DNA from: an uncultured Veillonella sp.
Lineage (GTDB): Bacteria; Bacillota; Negativicutes; Veillonellales; Veillonellaceae
Length of the DNA stretch: 12,018 bases
Direction of reading: 5' to 3'
Assembly (NCBI GenBank): GCA_959608595.1
Contig: CAUHTB010000005.1
Location: 1-12,018 of the forward strand
Below are positions 1 through 5,801 of this stretch, in pieces. Every line of letters starts with the position of its first letter. Position 1 is the first letter of the stretch. The translations under genes and the position numbers were made by a program. The notes under the pieces are model-generated. The model was not told where the DNA came from. It saw only the letters and a list, made by a program, of their open reading frames with translations, and searched no databases.

Positions 1-1
1 A

Positions 2-808
2 CAAGATGCTACTTTCATCATGGTAGACCAAGAAATTAGCGCCTTTGTGGACGGCTTAAAAACTGCTAAAACTATGCTCCTTCAAAACGCTGACTACCTA
101 CTCGACGTAGCCCTTGGCGGCACTGCGGTCGGCACAGGTGTAAACACGCCTAAAGGCTATCTAGACGTTATGGAAACTGTATTGCCAGAGGTAACAGGTG
201 CTCCATTCCGCGTGAAGAACAACAAATTCCAAGGACTCGCTCTTAAAGATGCGTTCATGATGGCTCACGGTGCACTTAACACATTGGCGACTACCCTATT
301 CAAAATTGCTAACGACGTTCGATTCTTAGGCTCTGGCCCTCGTTGCGGTTACGGCGAATGGCATCTACCTGAAAACGAACCGGGCTCCTCCATCATGCCA
401 GGCAAGGTAAATCCTACTCAATGCGAAGCCTTGACCATGGTATGTGCCCAAGTATTCGGCCACAATACGACTATGACACTCTGTGTAGGCAGCGGTGCGT
501 TCCAATTGAACGTGTACATGCCTATCATGATTTATGATTTTGTTGAAAGCTGTCGTCTCCTTGCAGATGCGATGAACTCTTTCACAACGCACTGTATCGA
601 CGGTGTTGAATTCGTACCTGAAAAACTCAACTTCTTTGTAGAACAATCCCTTATGATTGCTACATCCTTAACACCATACATCGGCTACGACAAGAGCGCT
701 AAGGTTGTAAAAGAAGCGTACAAACGCGGTTGCTCTATTAAAGAAATCATCTTGGAAGAAAAACTCATGACCGAAGACGAATTTGCTGAAGCAGTTCGCA
801 TGAAATAA
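2..808 (+). CDS. fumC: Class II fumarate hydratase, 3' part (5' end outside window)
   Basis: This is the C-terminal 268 residues of a class II fumarase, which interconverts fumarate and L-malate in the cytoplasm. The reading frame is open to the left edge, starting in-frame with residues QDATFI, so the true start lies outside the window; the full family length is about 460 residues. The signature loop GSSIMPGKVNP lies at 383-415 and corresponds to the loop carrying the catalytic serine (Ser318) of E. coli FumC. It is preceded by GGTAVGTG, KIANDVR and SGPRCG blocks and followed by PTQCEALTM and IGYDK, all typical of FumC. These features favour fumarase over the related aspartate ammonia-lyase, although the two families share the loop. 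A hairpin about 60 bases downstream closes the gene. There is no iron-sulfur cluster in this class, in contrast to class I enzymes. Confidence 0.93.
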   Translation, partial: QDATFIMVDQEISAFVDGLKTAKTMLLQNADYLLDVALGGTAVGTGVNTPKGYLDVMETVLPEVTGAPFRVKNNKFQGLALKDAFMMAHGALNTLATTLFKIANDVRFLGSGPRCGYGEWHLPENEPGSSIMPGKVNPTQCEALTMVCAQVFGHNTTMTLCVGSGAFQLNVYMPIMIYDFVESCRLLADAMNSFTTHCIDGVEFVPEKLNFFVEQSLMIATSLTPYIGYDKSAKVVKEAYKRGCSIKEIILEEKLMTEDEFAEAVRMK

Positions 809-866
809 AATCTCTCTCATCTTCATGACATATCTCTAACATCCTCTCATACCTCAAATGAACGGA

Positions 867-898
867 AAAGCCCCGATACGTTTTCATATCGGGGCTTT
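867..898. terminator. Bidirectional intrinsic terminator between converging genes
   Basis: A perfect 12-bp stem, AAAGCCCCGATA (867-878) with TATCGGGGCTTT (887-898), encloses an 8-base loop. The stem ends in T-rich sequence on the plus strand (GGCTTTCTATCTTT), and on the minus strand the arm runs into GGCTTTTCC. It lies between fumC (+) and the end of the 133-aa gene (-), so it can serve both. Confidence 0.85.
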
Positions 899-910
899 CT
901 ATCTTTAATC

Positions 911-1312
911 TTATATTAGCTTATTAACTTTTAACAAAATTAGCGCAGACATTATGTAAGCAAACATAAAAAGAACTACATACATCTGTTTTTTTCTAGC
1001 CCATTCATAATAGCGACTATGAGGTGGCTGTTTTAATAATACAGCTAACACAAAAATAGGCTGCAAGAACCACACCAATACAATTGGCACAGCGATGTAA
1101 TCTAAGAAATAAAACATGCTAAACAGCATAAACGGGTATGTAATAATTGCCGACCAGGAAAAAACTTTCATAAAACCATAATCAGAATTAGCAATTAAAG
1201 ATACTAATAATGGTGAAAGCTTTTTCCTTAATAAGATTTTATAAATAAGCCAATATAAAGCAATCCACGAAAAAAGGATGGCCTCTAAAACTAATGGTAA
1301 ATGTATATGCAC
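911..1312 (-). CDS. Small four-helix membrane protein (133 aa), unknown function
   Basis: I do not recognise this protein. It is strongly hydrophobic, with four likely membrane segments near residues 6-27, 47-68, 72-94 and 109-127, and a basic loop (KILLRKK) after the first. The only plausible start is GTG at 1312, as no in-frame ATG precedes the first helix. An AGAGG ribosome binding site lies at 1322-1326, inside the last codons of the upstream 67-aa gene, and the intergenic gap is only 5 bases, so the two are probably translated together. It resembles the 119-aa protein at 1910-2269: both have a YG pair, 24 residues, then a DY pair (Y45G46...D71Y72 here) and later an A-[RK]-x4-Y motif before the last helix. 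Base composition is markedly AT-rich compared with the flanking housekeeping genes. Function is unknown. Confidence 0.7.
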   Translation of the reverse strand: MHIHLPLVLEAILFSWIALYWLIYKILLRKKLSPLLVSLIANSDYGFMKVFSWSAIITYPFMLFSMFYFLDYIAVPIVLVWFLQPIFVLAVLLKQPPHSRYYEWARKKQMYVVLFMFAYIMSALILLKVNKLI

Positions 1313-1317
1313 AAATG

Positions 1318-1521
1318 CTAACCTCTTTTACGTCTTAAGTAGTTATAAATATAGTTCCATACCACATAAAACAAAAGTATTAATACATATGCGATGACAA
1401 AGAAATAAAAGTCTACTTCATCTTCAATCAACTCTGGATTTGTGACAAGACTATACGGAATACATATAAGTAAAAAAAGTACTAAGCCTCGTACAAAATA
1501 ATTGTAGATTTTTAAAAACAT
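1318..1521 (-). CDS. Small two-helix membrane protein (67 aa), unknown function
   Basis: This short protein has two likely membrane segments (about residues 7-26 and 37-58) joined by an acidic loop (NPELIEDEVD). It ends in a basic tail RRKRG, which predicts both ends on the cytoplasmic side. The start is ATG at 1521; only a weak GTGAGA-like binding site precedes it. It ends 5 bases before the GTG start of the 133-aa gene and contains that gene's ribosome binding site, so the two form a pair. It has the same size and layout as the first half of the 100-aa protein at 2408-2710, but identity is too low for me to claim homology. It is real by context and hydrophobic pattern; function is unknown. 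Confidence 0.6.
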   Translation of the reverse strand: MFLKIYNYFVRGLVLFLLICIPYSLVTNPELIEDEVDFYFFVIAYVLILLFYVVWNYIYNYLRRKRG

Positions 1522-1538
1522 ATTCTCACACCAACCTT

Positions 1539-1557
1539 AAAACTTTAGCTCTAATAT
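1539..1557 (-). repeat. Copy 1 of a 19-bp intergenic element in the AT-rich island
   Basis: Plus-strand sequence AAAACTTTAGCTCTAATAT matches 17 of 19 bases of the element at 2304-2322. On the transcribed strand it lies just upstream of the 67-aa gene and overlaps the ancestral stop codon (1551-1553) of the broken 100-aa copy. It is either a regulatory element or a remnant of duplication. Confidence 0.55.
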
Positions 1558-1852
1558 CTCATAAGTTTTATAGCTATTAATATCATAAAAATACGATTAG
1601 AAAAACATATTTCATATTGAATAGATTATTAATCTCTTTAAACCCATTTTGCTTAAATGCTTGCATTAATAGCTTTACTTATTTACGAGCAAGTATATAT
1701 AAAAGTATATGGAATACTATTACCGCTAGTATTGCTGCTTTTAGATTTCCTTCGTATCCACCAGTTATCATTGCGCTAATAAGAGCTATATCCATAAGAA
1801 TAATTGGAATAGCACATATAATAACTCTGTAGATAAAAAATTTACTATACAT
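1551..1852 (-). pseudogene. Decayed paralogue of the 100-aa membrane protein gene
   Basis: Read on the minus strand from ATG at 1852, this stretch encodes MYSKFFIYRV..., which aligns end to end with the intact protein at 2408-2710 (MYSKSFIHKF...). Shared blocks include D-I-[AS]-L, GYEGNLKAAIL versus IYKGYLKIAIL, and MQAFKQN versus IQAFKND. A TAA stop at 1681-1679 interrupts it after 57 codons. Homology then continues in frame through VKLLMQAFK and MKYVFLIVF. A one-base frameshift around 1582-1587 follows, after which ILIAIKLMRY and a TAG at 1553-1551 match the intact C-terminus. Total length is 302 bases against 303 for the intact gene, consistent with a net one-base loss. The upstream ATAGG-type leader is also shared. 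A 57-aa product with two helices could still be made from the 5' part, so partial function is not excluded. Confidence 0.85.
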
Positions 1853-1909
1853 TAATCTACACCTATAAAATAGATCTACAATAGCGAACGCTTCGATCTA
1901 ATCAATCAT

Positions 1910-2269
1910 TCAATTAAATATCATCCACAATAATATAGCTGTTATAAAATATAAATAATACCGAAAAACCTTTGCATTAGAATAGCTTTTTGAGGATTTA
2001 AGTTTAAATGTTGCAATGATTTCAACAATTACTAAAATACCCATATTTACATAGAGTAAACTAAGGTAATCAACTAAATAAGGAATTAAAAATGTCTGCA
2101 CTATGAGAAAGAGACTGACCGGAATCCCTAAAACTAAGAAAAGACCATATAGATTAGGGAATTTCAACTCCATATTCCTCTTTAAAACATAAATTGTAAA
2201 CAACCTATATAAATAATAAACAAAAAGGCCTATAGGTACGCCGATTTTATAAATAGACAAGGAAATCAT
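1910..2269 (-). CDS. Small four-helix membrane protein (119 aa), unknown function
   Basis: I do not recognise a named family. Four likely membrane segments lie near residues 9-28, 40-62, 68-88 and 102-118, with basic stretches LKRN and KLKSSKS on the loops. Start ATG at 2269 is poorly supported by a ribosome binding site (only GAGAG about 12 bases upstream), so the N-terminus is uncertain. It shares with the 133-aa protein at 911-1312 a YG-x24-DY spacing (Y41G42...D67Y68) and the A-K-x4-Y motif before the last helix, so the two are probably distant paralogues. It lies downstream of a strong terminator (2349-2391) and so needs its own promoter, for which I see no convincing hexamers. Composition is very AT-rich. 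Function is unknown. Confidence 0.65.
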   Translation of the reverse strand: MISLSIYKIGVPIGLFVYYLYRLFTIYVLKRNMELKFPNLYGLFLVLGIPVSLFLIVQTFLIPYLVDYLSLLYVNMGILVIVEIIATFKLKSSKSYSNAKVFRYYLYFITAILLWMIFN

Positions 2270-2303
2270 TTTTAATACACTCTCTTATTTAATCAACACA
2301 ATC

Positions 2304-2322
2304 AAAATTTTAACTCTAATAT
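2304..2322 (-). repeat. Copy 2 of the 19-bp intergenic element
   Basis: Plus-strand AAAATTTTAACTCTAATAT, 17 of 19 bases identical to 1539-1557. It lies upstream of the 119-aa gene, as copy 1 lies upstream of the 67-aa gene. Flanking AT-rich bases also show loose similarity, which suggests the two regions descend from a duplicated module. Confidence 0.55.
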
Positions 2323-2348
2323 ATCACAATTATTATATAAGTTCATAT

Positions 2349-2391
2349 AATAAAAGAGGTATTGTATCTAAAATACAATACCTCTTTTATT
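2349..2391 (-). terminator. Strong intrinsic terminator after the 100-aa gene
   Basis: A perfect 19-bp stem (2349-2367 with 2373-2391) has a 5-base loop. On the minus strand the descending arm ends CCTCTTTTATTATATG, giving a T-rich tail. It closes the unit Nudix - mutY - phosphoesterase - 100-aa protein. The tail on the plus strand (TTTTATTTG) is similar, so it may act in both directions. Confidence 0.85.
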
Positions 2392-2407
2392 TGTAACCTA
2401 TGATTTT

Positions 2408-2710
2408 CTAAGATTTTATAAGGTTTATAGTCATTAATACGACAAAGGATATGATAAAAACCATCTGTTTTGTACTTAATAGTTCATAAGTCTCGTTAAA
2501 TGTATCATTCTTGAATGCTTGTATTATCAGTTCTTCTTGTTTGCTAAGTTCCAGGTATAAATCTAAATGGCATCCAATTGCCACTAGTATTGCTATTTTG
2601 AGATATCCCTTATATATATCCGCTGTCATATCATAGAGCAGAGAGATATCAAATAGAGCAAGTAGAATGATACATATAAGAAATTTATGGATAAAAGATT
2701 TACTATACAT
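2408..2710 (-). CDS. Small membrane protein (100 aa), unknown function
   Basis: This unrecognised protein has three likely membrane segments (about residues 9-26, 35-53 and 82-98). A polar, charged stretch (residues 54-80, including LSKQEELIIQAFKND) separates the second and third. Start ATG at 2710 follows a modest AGGG site with an 8-base spacer; that leader is also preserved ahead of the broken copy at 1551-1852. It begins 54 bases after the stop of the metallophosphoesterase with no convincing terminator between them, and a strong terminator follows, so it is probably the last gene of the Nudix-mutY-phosphoesterase unit. The presence of a decayed homologue nearby shows that this family duplicates in place. 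Function is unknown. Confidence 0.72.
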   Translation of the reverse strand: MYSKSFIHKFLICIILLALFDISLLYDMTADIYKGYLKIAILVAIGCHLDLYLELSKQEELIIQAFKNDTFNETYELLSTKQMVFIISFVVLMTINLIKS

Positions 2711-2764
2711 GATTGTATCCCTATAATGAGCTCACTTTTTATTCTGAGGAACTCATCTTTACTT

Positions 2765-3946
2765 CTAAGCTACTCCATCAAAGAATGTAATGACTGTAAT
2801 TTCTCGTGGGCAGTTAATACGGATTGGGAACCAGTGGCCTGTACCGTTATTGACGTAGCACACGCTTTGTTCTTCTACGTAGCGACCTTTTGTATATGGA
2901 GTGCCCGTTGGCACTACAGGAACGCCCATAAATACAATTTGACCACCATGGGTATGACCAGAAAGGGTCAACGGAATTTTACGTTCAATGGCTTCTTCAA
3001 AGAATTCAGGGTGATGGGCCAATAGAATAACAAAGGCATAGTCTGGAATACCAGATAAAGCCTTATCAATCATAGCTTCACGCTTTTCTTTTTCCCGATC
3101 ATTGTCGTACGCAACACCTGCAATATATACAGGTTGTTTACCGCCCATAATTTGAATATTGCTATTCACAAGGATGTTCATCGGTGTATTATGTTTCAGT
3201 TCGTCTAATACCTTATTTACATCATGATGGTATTCGTGATTGCCTAAGATGAAATCAACGCCATCAGGGATTTGTTTTGCAAAGGTTGTCAGTCTTTCAC
3301 AAACCTGTGGCAACCAAGCCAGTTTATCGATTAAATCACCAGTGATAACAACGCGATTAGGCTTTTCTACAAGGGCGAGCTTTAAAATTTCATCAAGATC
3401 GTCTAAGTCGATGCTTGGCCCTACATGAATATCGCTGAGTTGAACGATTTTATAGTCCTTTAACCCAGGTGGTAAATTCGTATAGCCAAAGCTTTCATGA
3501 GTAACCTCAATCTCATGTTGACCTACATAAGCAGCATAGCTAGAACCACCAATTGTTGCCAATGGTACAACTGTTGCTGCGGTTCTAAAGAAGGCACGAC
3601 GGCCCGTTCTATTTTCCTCTGGCGTTTTGCTCCAAATCTTATTAACCGCCCAGTATAGTAAACCTAGGACGATGAATACAGGAATAGCCAAGAATAAGCC
3701 AAAGAGAAAACCGTAACTTTCAGTACGGAATAGATTCATCAACGGATAATACATCGTTCCGTATAGATCCACTTGATTGAGTATATAGTATCGGATGGCA
3801 GCGAACCACGCACCGATAATAATTAGATAACCTACCCAAGCAGGCCATTTCTTTTTGGGCTTCCACAGGTTGAGGAAAAGCGCCCAAAATCCTACCAATC
3901 CTATTATGAGGATAGCAGAAAAAATGATATTAAATAGAATTCTCAT
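2765..3946 (-). CDS. Membrane-anchored metallophosphoesterase (YkuE/YaeI type)
   Basis: A calcineurin-like phosphoesterase of 393 residues. The N-terminal region has hydrophobic segments near 5-27, 38-53 and 79-103. A twin-arginine-like stretch, GRRAFFRTAA (115-124), leads into another hydrophobic segment, after which the catalytic domain begins. The five metal-binding blocks are all present: SDIHVG (D172, H174), GDLID (203-207), GNHEYH (N236, H237), LLAHHPE (H311) and GHTHGGQ (H331, H333). The GHTHGGQ ending and domain order match the YkuE/YaeI group, some of which act on lipid-linked phosphates; the substrate here is unknown. The active domain probably faces the outside if the last N-terminal segment spans the membrane. 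The start ATG at 3946 has AGGAG at 3953-3957 with a 6-base spacer. A nearby ATG at 3950 is out of frame. It starts 16 bases after mutY, in one operon. Confidence 0.88.
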   Translation of the reverse strand: MRILFNIIFSAILIIGLVGFWALFLNLWKPKKKWPAWVGYLIIIGAWFAAIRYYILNQVDLYGTMYYPLMNLFRTESYGFLFGLFLAIPVFIVLGLLYWAVNKIWSKTPEENRTGRRAFFRTAATVVPLATIGGSSYAAYVGQHEIEVTHESFGYTNLPPGLKDYKIVQLSDIHVGPSIDLDDLDEILKLALVEKPNRVVITGDLIDKLAWLPQVCERLTTFAKQIPDGVDFILGNHEYHHDVNKVLDELKHNTPMNILVNSNIQIMGGKQPVYIAGVAYDNDREKEKREAMIDKALSGIPDYAFVILLAHHPEFFEEAIERKIPLTLSGHTHGGQIVFMGVPVVPTGTPYTKGRYVEEQSVCYVNNGTGHWFPIRINCPREITVITFFDGVA

Positions 3947-3962
3947 TCATTGCTCCTACAAA

Positions 3963-5060
3963 TTATTTTGCCATCTCCGTCAATTTACCATGAGGACCTG
4001 CCCAAGCATAATCGGCGAACTCGTCGCGCTTGATGAGCATCCAGTCCTTTGGCAATTGCTTTTGGATGTCTCCGATCGTTATATTTTTAGCATCTCCTAC
4101 GTACGTCAAATCGCCGCGAAATGCTTTCATAAACCATTTCCGATGAGAGAAAATATGTGTTAATTCTTTTACTAATACTGGTTGTAAGGATAGTGCAAAA
4201 CCTAGGTCCTTAACTAATGTTTCAAGGCCTTGTTCCCCTTCGTCAAAGGCAGATACCATTTCCACCGAAGGGAATTCCCACATGGACCGTAATAATCCAC
4301 GATTCGGGCGTTTATGCAATAGGTAGTAGTCTTCGTATTGCAAGATACCTACAAATAGAGGTACCTCTACAACCTTCGTTTTCTTAATGCGCACTGGTAA
4401 TTTGTCCGTATCCTTATGTTGATATGCTTCGCACATATTTACAATAGGACATTCCCCACAGCGCGGAGTTTTTGGAATGCACACAGCAGAGCCAAAATCC
4501 ATCAATGCTTGGTTAAAATCACCAGGTCGATCGTGAGGTAATGTTTCCTCTACAATCGCAGTTATAGCCTTCTTACCTTTAGTGCTCAAAATATCATCAA
4601 AGATGCGATATAAACGAGCGTAAATACGCAGCACATTGCCGTCTACAGCTACTTCTGGTTCGTTGTACGCCATAGATAGTACGGCCCCAGCCGTATAAGA
4701 TCCTACGCCCTTCAAGGACTCCATGGTCTTGCGGTCACGAGGCACGATACCACCGTAGTTTTCCACGACGTCCTTTACACCAAGGCGCAAATTACGAGCC
4801 CGGCTATAGTAACCAAGCCCCTGCCAAGCGTGAACCACCTCATCCTCAGAGGCCTTTGCTAGGGCCTCTAAAGTTGGGAATAAACGCATCCAGTTGTCAT
4901 AATAGGGCTTCATCGCCTCAATGCGCGTCTGCTGGCTCATCACCTCAGACACCCAAATCTTATAAGGGTCTCCGCAATCGCGCCACGGCAATTCCCGTTT
5001 ATGCACATCATACCACGCCAATAGCTGTGGCACCCACTTAGGGTTCTTTTTATCAGTCAT
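3963..5060 (-). CDS. mutY: A/G-specific adenine DNA glycosylase
   Basis: MutY removes adenine mispaired with 8-oxoguanine or guanine, preventing G:C to T:A mutations. All expected parts are visible in 365 residues. The catalytic glutamate lies in SEVMSQQT (E39). The helix-hairpin-helix LKGVGSYTAG (116-125) leads to catalytic aspartate D140 in VAVDGNVLR. The [4Fe-4S] cluster has Cys-x6-Cys-x2-Cys-x5-Cys at 194, 201, 204 and 210. The C-terminal Nudix-like domain (from about 230) reads 8-oxoguanine; THIFSHRKW (301-309) contains the FSH loop used for that recognition in the Geobacillus enzyme. Length is normal. Start ATG at 5060 has GAGG four bases upstream. It sits between an MTH1-like Nudix gene (102-base gap) and the phosphoesterase (16-base gap), all on one strand. 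Confidence 0.96.
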   Translation of the reverse strand: MTDKKNPKWVPQLLAWYDVHKRELPWRDCGDPYKIWVSEVMSQQTRIEAMKPYYDNWMRLFPTLEALAKASEDEVVHAWQGLGYYSRARNLRLGVKDVVENYGGIVPRDRKTMESLKGVGSYTAGAVLSMAYNEPEVAVDGNVLRIYARLYRIFDDILSTKGKKAITAIVEETLPHDRPGDFNQALMDFGSAVCIPKTPRCGECPIVNMCEAYQHKDTDKLPVRIKKTKVVEVPLFVGILQYEDYYLLHKRPNRGLLRSMWEFPSVEMVSAFDEGEQGLETLVKDLGFALSLQPVLVKELTHIFSHRKWFMKAFRGDLTYVGDAKNITIGDIQKQLPKDWMLIKRDEFADYAWAGPHGKLTEMAK

Positions 5061-5162
5061 ATTACCTCAAAATATTATAAACTTAGGACTCTAGTACCAC
5101 GTTCATGACTATAGGCATATTACAAGCATATTGCATATATGTTGCAGCCAATAAGGTACAGA

Positions 5163-5684
5163 TTATCCATTAATATACAGATCAATGCGCGCCAAGTGTT
5201 CGCTTTCAAGAACGGTATCCACAGTGGTCAGATCCATCTTATCTACCGTACTGTTGTCTCGGCCAAATACGATAGGCCCTTTTAACTTCTTGCCTTCTAG
5301 CAGCATTGGCAACCATTGGCGGTCACCATCCCACATGCGGTCGTAAGGAATTTCGTCTACTGTTAGCCAATGAGGTTCCATTTCGTCTGTTTCCTCTACA
5401 TTGCCTGTGAAAGCACGCAAAAAGTACACATAACCTACATGGGTTAAGCTTTCATCAAAAGGAAATTGAAAATCAAAAGCAGCCACACATTCTAAATCTT
5501 CCGGGCGACCATGAAGTCCAGATTCCTCAAATAATTCGCGAATAGCACAGTCTCGGAAGCTTTCACCAGCCTCGAGTTTACCACCAAATCCATTATATTT
5601 ATCAGCCCCGAAACCACGTTTCTTACGACCTAGCAATATGCGATTTTGTTCATCAATGGGAAATACGAGCGTCGTCGGTTTCAT
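5163..5684 (-). CDS. MTH1-like Nudix hydrolase, probable oxidised-purine dNTP diphosphatase
   Basis: This 173-residue protein has a complete Nudix box at 35-57 (G-x5-E-x7-REL-x-EE-x-GL), which coordinates the metal for pyrophosphate hydrolysis. Beyond the box it resembles human MTH1 (NUDT1) along its length: LLG-x-KKRGFGA, N-GFGGK (N31), DEMEPHW, EIPYDRMW, W-LPMLLEGKK and TTVDTV all have close counterparts. MTH1 cleaves 8-oxo-dGTP and 2-OH-dATP, so this enzyme probably cleans oxidised purines from the nucleotide pool. One notable change: the MTH1 base-reading pair Asp119-Asp120 is G120-D121 here, so specificity may differ. There is also an extra tail of about 15 residues (LARIDLYING region). 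Start ATG at 5684 follows AAGGAGG. The next gene is mutY, which acts on the same lesion once in DNA. Confidence 0.88.
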   Translation of the reverse strand: MKPTTLVFPIDEQNRILLGRKKRGFGADKYNGFGGKLEAGESFRDCAIRELFEESGLHGRPEDLECVAAFDFQFPFDESLTHVGYVYFLRAFTGNVEETDEMEPHWLTVDEIPYDRMWDGDRQWLPMLLEGKKLKGPIVFGRDNSTVDKMDLTTVDTVLESEHLARIDLYING

Positions 5685-5718
5685 AAGGCCTCCTTAATCG
5701 TTAAAATAATACCCTATT

Positions 5719-5727
5719 ATTATACCA
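5719..5727 (-). promoter_or_regulatory. Extended -10 promoter for the Nudix-mutY unit
   Basis: On the minus strand the sequence reads TGGTATAAT, an extended -10 with a perfect TATAAT. No good -35 is seen 17 bases upstream, which is tolerated by extended -10 promoters. It lies about 35 bases before the Nudix start codon. Confidence 0.5.
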
Positions 5728-5754
5728 TTATTTCATGTACGAATGGGCTAATTA

Positions 5755-5763
5755 TGGTATGAT
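5755..5763 (+). promoter_or_regulatory. Extended -10 promoter for the DUF4931 unit
   Basis: TGGTATGAT, an extended -10 with five of six bases matching TATAAT, lies 38 bases before the DUF4931 start. With the opposite-strand TGGTATAAT at 5719-5727 it forms a divergent pair in a 114-base gap. No clear -35 is visible. Confidence 0.4.
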
Positions 5764-5801
5764 TAAGAGTATAGATTTTCTTATACGGAAGGAGGCACAT
5801 G

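Noticed and set aside
1617..1832. Plus-strand 71-aa open frame with hydrophobic stretches
   Set aside because: It is the antisense of the decayed 100-aa copy, whose minus-strand similarity to 2408-2710 is far stronger.
2711..2764. Hairpin between the phosphoesterase and the 100-aa gene as a terminator
   Set aside because: The stem (ATGAG/CTCAT plus CTCA/TGAG) has a 3-base bulge, a 10-base loop and no T-tract.
5061..5162. Separate mutY promoter (TATAAT at 5074-5079, minus strand)
   Set aside because: The start of transcription would fall inside the ribosome binding site, and no -35 is present. The promoter upstream of the Nudix gene is more likely to serve both.
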